Source: Gemmatimonadota bacterium (GTDB taxonomy: Bacteria > Gemmatimonadota > Gemmatimonadetes > Longimicrobiales > Gaopeijiaceae). From it: a stretch of 64,000 nt of DNA. Positions within the stretch are counted from its first letter, which is position 1. Each line of letters opens with the position of its first letter. The notes under the pieces were generated by a model. It saw only the letters and a program-made list of their open reading frames with translations, ran no database searches and was not told the origin of the DNA. Positions 1-8,452 of the stretch are shown piece by piece. The stretch is taken from the NCBI GenBank assembly GCA_028874905.1, contig JAPPGZ010000061.1, positions 21,290 through 85,289 on the forward strand, given 5' to 3'. The position numbers and the translations under genes were made by a program.

Positions 1-693
1 CAGTGTGAGGCGGTTGCTGCCGCCTGGAAGATCCACCGTAAGCACGACGACCGGGCATCCCGCCGTGCGAACCCGCTCGACTACGGCCCGGGTGACGTCC
101 CAGTTCGACGTGGCGTAGAGCTGGTACCAGACGGGTTCGCCACGGGCCTCGTTCACGTCCTCTACCCCGGTTGAACTCACGGTCGACAGGGCTAGCAGGT
201 GTTCACGGGCCTGCGCGGCGCGTGCCGTCGCCAGTTCGCCCTCGGCGTGGAAACCGCGCTGGCTCCCGCACGGCGCGATGACGATCGGCGTCGGCCATTC
301 GCGGCCGAACAGCGTGACGCGGGTGTCGAGGCGGCTGACGTCGATGAGCCGCCGCGCGCGAATGTAGATGCGCTCCAGCGCCGCCCGGTTGTTGCGCTGG
401 GTTTCCTCGCCGTCGACGCCGGTCTGGATGTAGCCGAAGTGCGCCGGGGGGACCGTGGTCTCGGCGACTTTTTCCATGTCGAAGACGTCGAGGGCGTCGG
501 TGGCGGTGGTGACGAGGTCGTGCAGGGTTGGGGCCGGGACAGCGGCAGGAATGGCGGCGCCCGGAATGCCTCGGCCGGAACCGGTGCTCGCCGGGGCGCA
601 GCCCGGAATCGCCGCCAGTAGCGGGCTTGCCGCCAGCCAGCGCAGGAAATCGCGGCGGCTGGAGATTTCGGTGTGGGGGGAGTGATGTCCCAT
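1..693 (-). CDS. Tat-exported FMN-dependent alpha-hydroxy-acid dehydrogenase (partial)
   Basis: The C-terminal part lies beyond the left edge of the window; 231 codons are visible from the ATG at 693. The N-terminus has a twin-arginine signal (SSRRDFLRWLAA) followed by an Ala-rich stretch ending near GCAP, so the protein is probably exported and perhaps lipid-anchored. The visible enzyme region matches the lactate/glycolate/mandelate oxidase family: a FGYIQTGVDGEE segment, then PIVIAPCGSQRGFHAEGE (FMN-binding strand and loop) and VWYQLYATSNWDVT. Family members oxidise 2-hydroxy acids to 2-keto acids using FMN. The usual catalytic His/Arg block is outside the window, so substrate and oxidase-versus-dehydrogenase status cannot be judged. 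Export suggests electrons could enter the periplasmic respiratory chain; that is inference. Confidence 0.85.
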   Translation of the reverse strand, partial: MGHHSPHTEISSRRDFLRWLAASPLLAAIPGCAPASTGSGRGIPGAAIPAAVPAPTLHDLVTTATDALDVFDMEKVAETTVPPAHFGYIQTGVDGEETQRNNRAALERIYIRARRLIDVSRLDTRVTLFGREWPTPIVIAPCGSQRGFHAEGELATARAAQAREHLLALSTVSSTGVEDVNEARGEPVWYQLYATSNWDVTRAVVERVRTAGCPVVVLTVDLPGGSNRLTL

Positions 694-792
694 GGGCGCG
701 TCCCGGAGGAGCACAGTTGCGTGACCGCTTCCCGACCCGGGCAATCTGGGCGCAAGCGGGACTTGGGGCCACCGTGCTATTACTTATCCAGT

Positions 793-2097
793 GTGACGAA
801 CCCGCCCGCCGGATCCGACCCCACATCCCCGCCAACGCGTCGAGCGCTTCACCGCAACGTCTGGGCCACAAGCGGCACCAGCTTCCTGACGGACGTGTCG
901 AGCGAGATGCTCCTCAACGTCCTGCCGCTGTTCATGTCGAACGTGCTGGGCGTCCGGGTCTGGGCGGTGGGCGTGGTCGAGGGGTTGGCCGAGGCGACAG
1001 CGAGCGTGCTCAAGCTGTATTCGGGGTGGCTGTCGGACCGGTGGGGGACACGCAAATGGCCTGCCGTGGCCGGGTATGCGATCTCGGCGCTCTCGAAGCC
1101 GTTCTACTACGTCGCGTCGACGTGGGGAGCGGTGGCTGCGATCCGGTGGGGAGACAGGGTGGGGAAGGGGGTGCGCACTGCGCCTCGCGACGCCCTGCTC
1201 GCCGATTCGACGCCGCCCAGGCGCCGCGGACTCGCCTTCGGGCTGCACCGGGCCGCCGATACCGCCGGCGCCGTGATCGGGATCGGGGTGTCGATCTGGA
1301 TCGTGCAGCAGGTGCAAGGAGAGGGAGTGCTGCTGGAGGCGGAGACGTTTCGGAAACTCGTTCTGTGGAGCCTTGTTCCCGCGCTCCTGGGCGTGGCGGT
1401 TCTGGCGGTGGCCGCACGCGACGTGAACGCAAGGGGTGGTGGGCAGGGCAATGGCGGTGTGGGACGGGGTGTAGACCAGGGTTCGGCGGCAGCCGGCAGC
1501 CGCCCTCGGCTTCGCCTGCGTGGCCTCGGCCGGGGCTTCGCGGCCTTCGTCGCCTGCTCGGTAATCTTCGAGCTTGGAAACTCCGCAGACGCCTTTCTTG
1601 TGCTCAGGGCCCAGGAGCGGGGGCTCTCGGTGGCCGGGATCCTCTGGCTGCTCCTCGCCTTCAACGCGGTGTACGCGCTCGTGTCGACGCCGGCGGGTTC
1701 GCTGGCGGACCGTGTTCCCCGGAAGCGGCTCGTGGCGGCGGCGTGGGGACTCTACGCATTCGTCTACCTCGGCTTTGCGCTCGCGGATACCGTAGTGCAC
1801 GTGACCGTGCTGTACCTGCTGTACGGTTGCTATCACGGCCTCGTGGCGGGCGCGGCGAAGGCCCTGGTCGCCGATCTGGTGCCGGCCATGCAGCGCGGTA
1901 CGGCCTACGGCGGCTATGCGGCGGCGGTGGGCCTGGCGACCCTGCCCGCGTCGCTGCTGGCGGGGGTGCTCTGGGAAGGGGTGTTCGCGTGGAATGGACT
2001 CGGCCCGGCGGCGCCCTTTCTCTTCGGCGCGGCGATGGCGGCGTTGGCCGCGGCGCTGCTGCTGGCCACGGTGCCCAGAGGCCGGGTCAGCCCGTAG
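793..2097 (+). CDS. MFS transporter
   Basis: A polytopic membrane protein of the major facilitator superfamily with about 12 hydrophobic segments in two halves separated by a charged central loop (roughly residues 215-240). The N-half begins FLTDVSSEMLLNVLPLF and carries SDRWGTRKWP, the family's loop 2-3 Asp-Arg signature, then GDRVGKGVRTAPRDALLAD, typical of a broadly distributed bacterial MFS subgroup of unknown substrate. The second half repeats the signature as SLADRVPRKRLV. The GTG at 793 is preferred because the in-frame GTG at 673 would overlap the divergent gene that starts at 693. No clear Shine-Dalgarno is visible before 793. The stop overlaps the convergent neighbour by 11 bases. 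Substrate unknown. Confidence 0.85.
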   Translation: MTNPPAGSDPTSPPTRRALHRNVWATSGTSFLTDVSSEMLLNVLPLFMSNVLGVRVWAVGVVEGLAEATASVLKLYSGWLSDRWGTRKWPAVAGYAISALSKPFYYVASTWGAVAAIRWGDRVGKGVRTAPRDALLADSTPPRRRGLAFGLHRAADTAGAVIGIGVSIWIVQQVQGEGVLLEAETFRKLVLWSLVPALLGVAVLAVAARDVNARGGGQGNGGVGRGVDQGSAAAGSRPRLRLRGLGRGFAAFVACSVIFELGNSADAFLVLRAQERGLSVAGILWLLLAFNAVYALVSTPAGSLADRVPRKRLVAAAWGLYAFVYLGFALADTVVHVTVLYLLYGCYHGLVAGAAKALVADLVPAMQRGTAYGGYAAAVGLATLPASLLAGVLWEGVFAWNGLGPAAPFLFGAAMAALAAALLLATVPRGRVSP

Positions 2098-3091
2098 GCC
2101 GAAACCGCACCAGCACCGGCAGGTGGTTGCTCGTCGTGTCCCGGTAGTCGGGGATGTGCTCGTCCACCCGGTAGACCAGCGCGGACCCGTCCTCGTACCA
2201 GGCCATTGCCTCGTCCGAGGCCAGGATGTGGTCGATCATCTCCTCGAAGCCCAGGATCGAGGTCGCGCGCGCGGCGCTGAGTTCGGCGGTGGGGAAAACC
2301 CACTCGGGCGCGGCGTCGACCAGTGGGCGATAGGGGGTGTCGCGTCCGCTGGTAATCGATTCGTCCACGTCGTCGTTCCAGTCGCCGGGAATCAGCACGA
2401 GGGTTTCCGGCCAGGCGGAATCGACGTAGTCCTTGAGTCCGGCCGCGGCGGCGGCGCGCCTCTCCCAGGAGGAGACCTGCTCGTCCGCTTTCGCGTGAAG
2501 GACAATCACTACGGCATCGTGCTGAGCGCCGCCATGGCTCAAACGGACGCCTACTTCGAGGGGAGGGCGTCCCGCGAACTCGTGGTTCATTTCACCGAGG
2601 ATGACCCGGGCGCCGGTGACCTCGAGCACGGCGGTCTTGTAGATGAGGCCGACCTTGAGTTCACCGGCGGTGTAGTAGTCGGCTCCTTCCGTCACGGTTG
2701 AGTCGTTTGCGAGCAGCCCCGCGTAGTCCGGGAGATTGGCCAGGAGCGTGTCGAACCCGTTGGCGCTGGTGACTTCCTGAACGCCCCACAGGTCCGCGTC
2801 CGTGCCCAGGATCACGTCGCGCACGCGCGCAAGCTGGAGCAGCTCGTCGGTCGGACCCTGATTGCCGGCCCCGAAGTAGAGCAGGTTCCAGGTGGCGACG
2901 TCGAACGTCGCATCCGTCCCCCGGGCCGGGATCGCAATGGGTGTGGGCAGGGGGTCCGCCGGTGGCGGATCGGGATCCGGGACGACGGGCGAGTCGGATC
3001 CGCAACCGGTCGCGGCGATGACCAGCGTGGCTGCTGTCACCTGTCGCCGAAGATGGCGTTTGAGCCTCCCGGGAACGGCGCTTTCGCTCAT
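2087..3091 (-). CDS. Endonuclease/exonuclease/phosphatase-fold lipoprotein
   Basis: 334 residues with a lipoprotein signal (hydrophobic stretch ending AATGC, Cys30) followed by a Pro/Asp-rich linker. The body carries the EEP superfamily signatures in order: ATWNLLYFG (first metal-site Asn), VQEV (catalytic Glu), VLHAKA, GDWND (metal/phosphate-binding Asp-Asn), MIDHIL and the C-terminal TSNHLPV (catalytic His). All core residues appear present, so it should be an active Mg-dependent phosphodiesterase or phosphatase, located outside the cytoplasm. Members act on nucleic acids, sphingomyelin or inositol phosphates; the substrate here is not evident. It is convergent with the MFS gene and divergent from the porin gene. 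Confidence 0.85.
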   Translation of the reverse strand: MSESAVPGRLKRHLRRQVTAATLVIAATGCGSDSPVVPDPDPPPADPLPTPIAIPARGTDATFDVATWNLLYFGAGNQGPTDELLQLARVRDVILGTDADLWGVQEVTSANGFDTLLANLPDYAGLLANDSTVTEGADYYTAGELKVGLIYKTAVLEVTGARVILGEMNHEFAGRPPLEVGVRLSHGGAQHDAVVIVLHAKADEQVSSWERRAAAAAGLKDYVDSAWPETLVLIPGDWNDDVDESITSGRDTPYRPLVDAAPEWVFPTAELSAARATSILGFEEMIDHILASDEAMAWYEDGSALVYRVDEHIPDYRDTTSNHLPVLVRFRPTG

Positions 3092-3178
3092 ATTGACTTA
3101 TCTTCGCAAAGGCCCGTGAACTACTCGCAATCTGTTGTTCGGTCAGACCTCCGAGCAATCATCCGCCAAGGAGAGTCC

Positions 3179-4351
3179 ATGAGGAAGCCATCCACCAACC
3201 AGCGGATTTCGATGTCGGCGCATGTCGCGCGGTGGCTCATGCCTGTGGTCGCGGCTGCACTGCTGGCGCCGGTAACGCCACTCGCGGCGCAGGACTTCAA
3301 CGCGCGCGCGGGTTCCAGCGTGACGCTGGGGGGGCGCGTCCAGGCACAGTTCGAGGCCTCCGGCTCGAAGGATTCGCCTTCGTCGTTTTTCATTCGGCGC
3401 GCGTGGATCACGGCGGACGGCCGGCTGAACGACCTCGTGTCGGGCCGCCTGCAGTTCGACGCCAACGGCAACAAGGTACTCGAAGCGTACCTGGCGTTCA
3501 CACCGTCGGACCGGTTCCGGATGGAGCTGGGACAGTTCAAGCGGGCGATTTCGACCTTTTGGCTCGCCGCCAACTTCGACCTTCCGCTGATCGAGCGTGA
3601 CGGCCGGGTTCCGGGGTCCGATCCCTGTCCCGGAGTCGGCAACGTGTGCTCGTTCGGACGCCTTACGGGGGGACTGGGTCTCGACGCGTACGAGCCCGGG
3701 ATCCTGATGAGCGGGAGACTCTCGGACAAGGTCGGCTTCCGGGTTACGGTGACCAACGGGGAGGGGATCAACGGGAAGGACACGAACAGCGCGAAGTCGA
3801 CTTCCACGCGGCTCACCTTCAACCTCGACTCCAACAACCGCCTGCATACCTACGCCGTGTTCGACGAGACGGCCGATGGCGTCGGGGGCACGCTGTGGGC
3901 TCCGGCGTATGCGCTGGAATACGAACTTGGCACCTGGCGGCGGGGCCCCCACCTGGTGGTGAACGCGGCGACCGGCCGCAACTGGAGGGCCGAGGCGGCG
4001 AGCGAGTACGGGGACAGCGAGGTGGGCTTCTTCGCCTTCCAGGCCATGGGGCTGTGGTACCTGCCGATCGAGGGCGACGGGGCATTCGAGGCCATCGAGC
4101 CCCTCTTCCGCGTGAGTTGGGCGAGCACGCAGACCGGCGATAGCCTCTTCGAGGGTGACATCGTGGTCAACGACGACGTGAAGGGGCTGGTCATCACGCC
4201 CGGATTCATGCTCTACGCGACCGGCCGCACGGGGATCTCGACCAACCTGGACATCTACACGTCGTCGCGCACGGTTGCCGGCAGCGATTACTCGACCATG
4301 AACTTCGACCCCCAGTGGTCGCTGAAGATGCAGGCGTTTGTGGCCTTCTAG
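3179..4351 (+). CDS. Phosphate-selective porin O/P-like outer membrane protein
   Basis: 390 residues. The ATG at 3179 is chosen because AAGGAGAG lies 5-12 bases before it; the signal peptide runs to about residue 38 and ends LAAQ. The body is a transmembrane beta-barrel: alternating hydrophobic/polar strands and a terminal aromatic (ends QAFVAF). The start of the mature protein, VTLGGRVQAQFEASG followed by FFIRRAWITADGRL, and the segment ELGQFKRAISTFWLA match the OprO/OprP (Porin_O_P) family. Such porins allow passive diffusion of anions or small solutes; true phosphate selectivity cannot be read from the sequence. An AT-richer stretch lies upstream in the divergent intergenic region, and the 3' end runs directly into the repeat element. 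Confidence 0.8.
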   Translation: MRKPSTNQRISMSAHVARWLMPVVAAALLAPVTPLAAQDFNARAGSSVTLGGRVQAQFEASGSKDSPSSFFIRRAWITADGRLNDLVSGRLQFDANGNKVLEAYLAFTPSDRFRMELGQFKRAISTFWLAANFDLPLIERDGRVPGSDPCPGVGNVCSFGRLTGGLGLDAYEPGILMSGRLSDKVGFRVTVTNGEGINGKDTNSAKSTSTRLTFNLDSNNRLHTYAVFDETADGVGGTLWAPAYALEYELGTWRRGPHLVVNAATGRNWRAEAASEYGDSEVGFFAFQAMGLWYLPIEGDGAFEAIEPLFRVSWASTQTGDSLFEGDIVVNDDVKGLVITPGFMLYATGRTGISTNLDIYTSSRTVAGSDYSTMNFDPQWSLKMQAFVAF

Positions 4352-4544
4352 CGGGCGGCTCTAGGGGTCCGTGGATAAAGCCGCCCGCGCACCGAGAGCG
4401 GCGAGGCGCCGGGGCGGCAAGGCGCGACGAAGGGCCAGTAGCAGCGCTACGGGCCCGAGGAGCAACGCAGAGCGAAGCGGTCCGGCCCGGATGCATCGCC
4501 GCTCGAATGCCGGGGGGATTTTGTCCACGGACTGCTAGGGGTCC
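4351..4544. repeat. Short non-coding repeat element with inverted repeats (REP/MITE-like)
   Basis: The convergent gap between the porin and the metallohydrolase gene is packed with symmetry. A 10-bp perfect hairpin (GCGGGCGGCT at 4351-4360 with AGCCGCCCGC at 4379-4388) follows the porin stop. GTCCGTGGA at 4368-4376 is inverted as TCCACGGAC at 4524-4532, extending imperfectly several bases inward. Between them lies a hairpin at 4432-4456 (11-base arms, one mismatch, loop AGC). The decamer CTAGGGGTCC is directly repeated at 4361-4370 and 4535-4544. The arrangement resembles a non-autonomous miniature element or REP sequence, and could double as a bidirectional terminator. No second copy was noticed in this window. 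Confidence 0.5.
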
Positions 4545-6994
4545 TCCGACTCCGTTCGGCCCTCGGGCTCCGGCGCGGCCAGCGCTTCCAGTCGCGCCAC
4601 CGCCTCGTCGAAGCGGGCTTCCAGGCGCGGGATGCTCGCGCCGGAGTACCCGATGCGCAGACGGGCCCGCGACGCGATGAGCACGTCCAGCAGTTCCGCG
4701 GCCGCCTCGCGCCGGGCCGCAGGCTCGGTGCTGCCGCGTTCACCGATCCACACGGGGGCCGTGTGCGCGAAGGGTGAGATGTCCATCGACGGCCAGCGCG
4801 TCTCGCCGCCGCGGGCGCGCGCCGCGATCCAGCCACCTGCCGGCAGCGTCAACTCGCCCGAGTAGCTGCTTTGGCCGGGCGAAGCAATGCCTGTACGGGA
4901 CTGTACGACTTGGCCGTTCACAAGAATCTCCACCGTATCCACCGAGGTCGCGGTGGCAAGATCGAGCGTCCACTGGACCGCGCCGGGCGGGTCCACCGAG
5001 CCTCCCGCGGCCTCGACGACCTCGCCTGGGCGCGCTCCCCCGACCCGGAAGTCGAGGAACGGACCGTTAGTGACGAAGGATCTGCCCTCGCGCAACGCTA
5101 CGACATAGGCGGGCCAGTTGAGGCGATCGCCGGTTTGCGCATACACGCGGGTGGCGCCCAGGGCCATGGTTCGGTGGAGGTTCAGCATGACGTCGGTGCC
5201 CGCGGACGGCGCTACCGTCTCCCCGATGTTCAGGAAACGGTGCCAGAGTGCGGCAGTCCCTTCGGAGCTGCTCCACAGACACATCACCTCGAGGGCATCT
5301 ACATCGCCCATGACCGCGTCGGCGACCAGCTCGACGGGCACCCCGGCCCGCGCCTCCGGGGCGAACGGGTCGGGCGACCCGACGGGGTGCACATAGTAGC
5401 CCAATCCGCCATGGTCATGCGCAAACGCGAGAACCTCCGCGTTGGTGCGGTCGTCGGTCCCGTAGACCTCGTAGCCCGGCCCCCAGACCCAGGGCCAGTG
5501 CAGTTCGGGGATTTCGATCAACCCCATGTGGCCCAGAAAGTGCGACCGGATCTCCTGCCCGAAGCGAATCAGGGGCGATGCGTCCGACTTTTCCCATCCC
5601 CACAGGTCCTGGTCCTCGTAGCGGTTGTGCAGGTTGGCCAGCAGGGGGGACGCGACATCGAGCTCCTCGCCCCTCATCATCGGCACCATGTCGGCCGGGT
5701 CCAGGTCGTACTGGCCGCCGTAATTGAGGTGGAAGTGATGGTCCCCCGACGCCCATCCCGCGGCGCGCGCGTCCCACACGGGGTCGAGCTCCAGTGCGAC
5801 CTCGGTGACGGCACCGGGCGCGGCCGACAGCGTAACGCTCTCCTCGGGCGTGGCCAGGCCGCGCACCGCCGACACCGTGACCTCGCCCGCCGGCACGGTG
5901 ACCTCGATCTGCCCCGGACTGTAGAAGAAGATGCGGCCGCTGGCACCCTCGGAATGGGCGATGCCCACGTCGGGCACGGCGGGGTGCCCGGCCGCGTCGA
6001 CGACGGTCAGGCGCGCAGCCATATTGGTGCTCACGCGCACGCGGGCCGTTTCGGCTCCCCACCTCCAGGTCGCAACGTCCACGTCCTCCACTGGCCCGCC
6101 GGCCTTGCGGATCCGCTTGAGTCCCATGACCTCGCGGGCGTCGGCTTCGGAGAAGTAGACCCATTCTCCGTCGGCGCTCCACGCGGGGGTCAGCGGCAGC
6201 CCACCGCCGGTCAGCAGCACCGACGGGCCGGGCTGCCCGACGCTGTGGACCCGCAGTTCCCAACCATCCTGGGTGGGCCAGTTCAGTGCGAAGTCCGCCC
6301 CGTCCGGGGCCACGGCCGGACGCGCCATGGACGCGATGCTGCCGGAGACGAGCACGGTGGGCGCGCCCTCGCCGGGGTGCCGCAGCTCCACTCGGTCCCC
6401 GCCTCGCTTGGCAAGTACCATCACCACATCCGTTCCCGGAACCGGTTGCGGCCGGAGTTCGATCCCGGGCTCCGAGGTGACCGCGGCGGCGCTACCGGTG
6501 GCCAGATCAAGCGCCCACACGTCCAGGGTGCCGGCCTCGCCCGACGTGTAGTAGAGCGTGTTCCCGTCGGGGGACCAGGCCGGATCGAGGTCGATGGCCG
6601 GGGAGTCGACGGTGCGCAGCAGGTCGCCGGTATTCGCGCTCACGACGACGATACGGGTGTCGTGATCGTTGTCCCGCACCAGGGCGATGCGGTTGCCGGA
6701 CGGATGCCACGCCGGACGGGAATCCACGTCGCGCCCGCTGGTGAGCCTCCGGGCTGTGCGGGTCTCGAGGTCCATCACCCAGATCCAGCCTTTCGCTGCG
6801 AACGCGATATGGCGCCCATCCGGAGAGGACGCGGGATCGATCGGCCCGTTTGTCAGGATCGGAAGCTCGTACCCTTCCAGGTACACATGATGCCCGTACC
6901 CGTCGACGCGCGGGTACCGATTGCTCCATTGACCGGACCCGGGCTGAGGCATCAGTACGGCGGCAAGCACAAACAAAGTGCACGATCTGGTCAC
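4535..6994 (-). CDS. Exported TolB-like beta-propeller / CehA-McbA-type PHP metallohydrolase fusion
   Basis: 819 residues from a GTG at 6994, chosen because GGAG lies 8 bases upstream and it begins a clean signal peptide (MTRSCTLFVLAAVLM, ending near GSGQW); an ATG at 7069 gives a longer, less signal-like N-terminus. Residues about 45-305 form a TolB/WD40-like propeller with repeated SPDG-type turns (SSPDGRHIAF, WSPDGNTLYY, WSADGEWVYF). A beta-sandwich linker follows, then WASGDHHFHLNYGG (His420/His422), the metal-binding HxH of the PHP/CehA-McbA class, with further candidate ligands in LAFAHDHGG and YYVHPVG. CehA and McbA hydrolyse carbaryl; most relatives are uncharacterised phosphoesterases or esterases. 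The propeller may bind substrate or the cell surface. It is divergent from the cupin gene. Confidence 0.75.
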   Translation of the reverse strand: MTRSCTLFVLAAVLMPQPGSGQWSNRYPRVDGYGHHVYLEGYELPILTNGPIDPASSPDGRHIAFAAKGWIWVMDLETRTARRLTSGRDVDSRPAWHPSGNRIALVRDNDHDTRIVVVSANTGDLLRTVDSPAIDLDPAWSPDGNTLYYTSGEAGTLDVWALDLATGSAAAVTSEPGIELRPQPVPGTDVVMVLAKRGGDRVELRHPGEGAPTVLVSGSIASMARPAVAPDGADFALNWPTQDGWELRVHSVGQPGPSVLLTGGGLPLTPAWSADGEWVYFSEADAREVMGLKRIRKAGGPVEDVDVATWRWGAETARVRVSTNMAARLTVVDAAGHPAVPDVGIAHSEGASGRIFFYSPGQIEVTVPAGEVTVSAVRGLATPEESVTLSAAPGAVTEVALELDPVWDARAAGWASGDHHFHLNYGGQYDLDPADMVPMMRGEELDVASPLLANLHNRYEDQDLWGWEKSDASPLIRFGQEIRSHFLGHMGLIEIPELHWPWVWGPGYEVYGTDDRTNAEVLAFAHDHGGLGYYVHPVGSPDPFAPEARAGVPVELVADAVMGDVDALEVMCLWSSSEGTAALWHRFLNIGETVAPSAGTDVMLNLHRTMALGATRVYAQTGDRLNWPAYVVALREGRSFVTNGPFLDFRVGGARPGEVVEAAGGSVDPPGAVQWTLDLATATSVDTVEILVNGQVVQSRTGIASPGQSSYSGELTLPAGGWIAARARGGETRWPSMDISPFAHTAPVWIGERGSTEPAARREAAAELLDVLIASRARLRIGYSGASIPRLEARFDEAVARLEALAAPEPEGRTESEDP

Positions 6995-7104
6995 GGCTTT
7001 GGCTCCGGTTGGGGGACGAGCGGTGGCGGTAACCATTGCGGCCATGCGTACGAGGACGCAATGGACCATATTGACACTCCTCCGACGTTGAAAGGAAAAC
7101 CGCG

Positions 7105-7608
7105 ATGAATCCTCGTTTCACGAGCGTGCTTGCCACGTGCCTTCGTTCCGCCGCGCGCATGCCCGGTGCCGTCGCCGCCGCACTCCTCCTGTTTACGCTC
7201 ACGGCCTCGCCTGCCCGGGCTCAGGACGCGGACGGCAACGTCTTCCACGACGGCGAGTCCCTGCCCTGGGGAGAGCCGAGCAACGGCACGCGGTTCCTTC
7301 CGCTCTACGGCAACTACAGCGTCGGCGGCGAGGTCTTTGCATTCCGTCTCGAAGTCCAGCCCGGCTTCGAGATCCGACCCCACACGCACCCCGTCACCGA
7401 GCACATGACCGTGCTTTCGGGCACGTTTTACGTCGGGATGGGCGAGACCATGGACAAGGAGGCTGCGACCGCCTACGGACCCGGGAGCTATATCGCCGTC
7501 GCGGCCGGTCTGCCGGCGTACATGTGGGCCGACGAAGTGACGGTCATCCAGGTCCACGGTGTGGGCCCGTTCTCGACCGATTTCGTGGAACCGCCTCCGG
7601 AGCGGTGA
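7105..7608 (+). CDS. Secreted cupin-domain protein
   Basis: 167 residues with a signal peptide (hydrophobic residues 21-33, cleavage near ARAQ40). One small beta-barrel cupin: motif 1 is PHTHPVTEHMTVLSG, giving His93, His95 and Glu99 in the classical HxHx3Ex6G pattern; the second motif PGSYIAVAAGLPAYMW lacks an obvious metal His, though His151 may contribute. Probably a periplasmic metal-binding cupin; enzymatic activity versus binding cannot be decided. The ATG at 7105 is preceded by GAAAGG. The stop codon overlaps the ATG of the TlpA-like gene (TGATG), so the two are translationally coupled. Confidence 0.8.
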   Translation: MNPRFTSVLATCLRSAARMPGAVAAALLLFTLTASPARAQDADGNVFHDGESLPWGEPSNGTRFLPLYGNYSVGGEVFAFRLEVQPGFEIRPHTHPVTEHMTVLSGTFYVGMGETMDKEAATAYGPGSYIAVAAGLPAYMWADEVTVIQVHGVGPFSTDFVEPPPER

Positions 7609-8159
7609 TGACGCCCGCCCGCCGGCTTCCCGCCGCCGCCCGTGCCCGCTCGCCGGCCCGGGGCGTGCTGCTGCCCCTCGTCTTCGCCCTGGGTGCCTGC
7701 ATCCCGTCGGAGTCCGTCACGCTGCGGGCCGGCGATCCTGCCCCGGCCTTCACGGCCACGTCGCTGGAAACCGGGTCACCCCTGTCCCTCACCGACTATC
7801 TGGGCCAGACCCTGCTGATCAACCTCTGGGCCACCTGGTGCCATCCCTGCGAGACGGAGACGCCGTATCTCCAGTCCGTTTACGAACGCTACCAGGACCG
7901 GGGCTTGCGCCTGCTGGGCGTGTCCGTGGACGGGCGCGCCGACCACGACGCCGTGATCGAATTTGTCGAGGAGTTTGGCGTGACCTACGACATCGCACTC
8001 GATCCCGACGCCCTCTCCCGTGACCTGTTTCGCGCCCGCGGCCTGCCCACTTCCGTGCTCATCGACCGCGAGGGCACGGTGGCGTTCAGCTGGATCGGCC
8101 CGATCCCCGAGGGCGACCCGACCTTTATCGGCGGCCTGGAGGCGACGCTGGACCGTTAG
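7608..8159 (+). CDS. TlpA/ResA-like thiol-disulfide oxidoreductase lipoprotein
   Basis: 183 residues. The lipoprotein signal ends LGAC31, so the thioredoxin fold sits on the outer face of a membrane. The redox centre is WCHPC (Cys78/Cys81) after the usual strand INLWATW, and the cis-Pro loop is GLPTSVLID (Pro147). This matches TlpA/ResA proteins that reduce apocytochrome c cysteines or the CuA centre of cytochrome oxidase. It lies tail-to-tail with the oxidase operon (14 bases between stop codons), which makes a role in oxidase or cytochrome maturation plausible but unproven. It is coupled to the upstream cupin by a one-base overlap. Confidence 0.88.
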   Translation: MTPARRLPAAARARSPARGVLLPLVFALGACIPSESVTLRAGDPAPAFTATSLETGSPLSLTDYLGQTLLINLWATWCHPCETETPYLQSVYERYQDRGLRLLGVSVDGRADHDAVIEFVEEFGVTYDIALDPDALSRDLFRARGLPTSVLIDREGTVAFSWIGPIPEGDPTFIGGLEATLDR

Positions 8160-8173
8160 CCAGGTGGTGACGA

Positions 8174-8452
8174 CTACGAGTCGTCCAGGTGCGCGTACGC
8201 CTCCGGCTCTCTCGCCCCGTCCTCCACTTCCCGCGCCCGCTTCCGCAACCACCACCCCGTTCCCGCCACCAGCCCCAGCGGAAGCAGCGTCAAGAGTCCG
8301 GTGGTCGCGAGGAATGCGAGGCGGGCCTCGTCGTCCCGGTCGAAACACACGGGACATGCGTGCGCCACGTCGGGGAATGCGCCGATCAGCAACACCGCGG
8401 CCGTCGCGCCGAGCGCGGCCCGTCCGAGCGCTGCTCTCGTCAACTTGCGCAT
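8174..8452 (-). CDS. Small CPVC-motif membrane protein of the oxidase operon
   Basis: 92 residues, with ATG at 8452 overlapping the stop of the upstream subunit III gene by one base (TAATG). An N-terminal signal or transmembrane segment ends at HACPVCF, leaving a CxxC pair at the start of the mature domain. A second transmembrane helix (LLTLLPLGLVAGTGWW) is followed by a basic and then acidic tail. Short ACPVCF proteins recur next to cytochrome oxidase genes in related genomes (from memory). The exposed CxxC could bind copper or act in thiol chemistry during oxidase assembly; no function is established. Last gene of the operon. Confidence 0.75.
   Translation of the reverse strand: MRKLTRAALGRAALGATAAVLLIGAFPDVAHACPVCFDRDDEARLAFLATTGLLTLLPLGLVAGTGWWLRKRAREVEDGAREPEAYAHLDDS

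Noticed and set aside
528..2147. Long alternative open frame over the MFS gene
   Set aside because: Arg/Gly-rich translation without domain features; it overlaps a clear MFS protein and the divergent flavoenzyme start. A GC-rich shadow frame.
3085..3100. TTGAC-type -35 boxes in divergent gaps (also near 7073 and 17742)
   Set aside because: No TATAAT-like -10 at 16-18 bases follows in any of the three, so promoter calls would be guesswork.
8166..8188. Small hairpin ACGACT/AGTCGT at the convergent TlpA/CPVC gene ends
   Set aside because: Only 6 bp and mostly inside coding sequence; not convincing as terminator.
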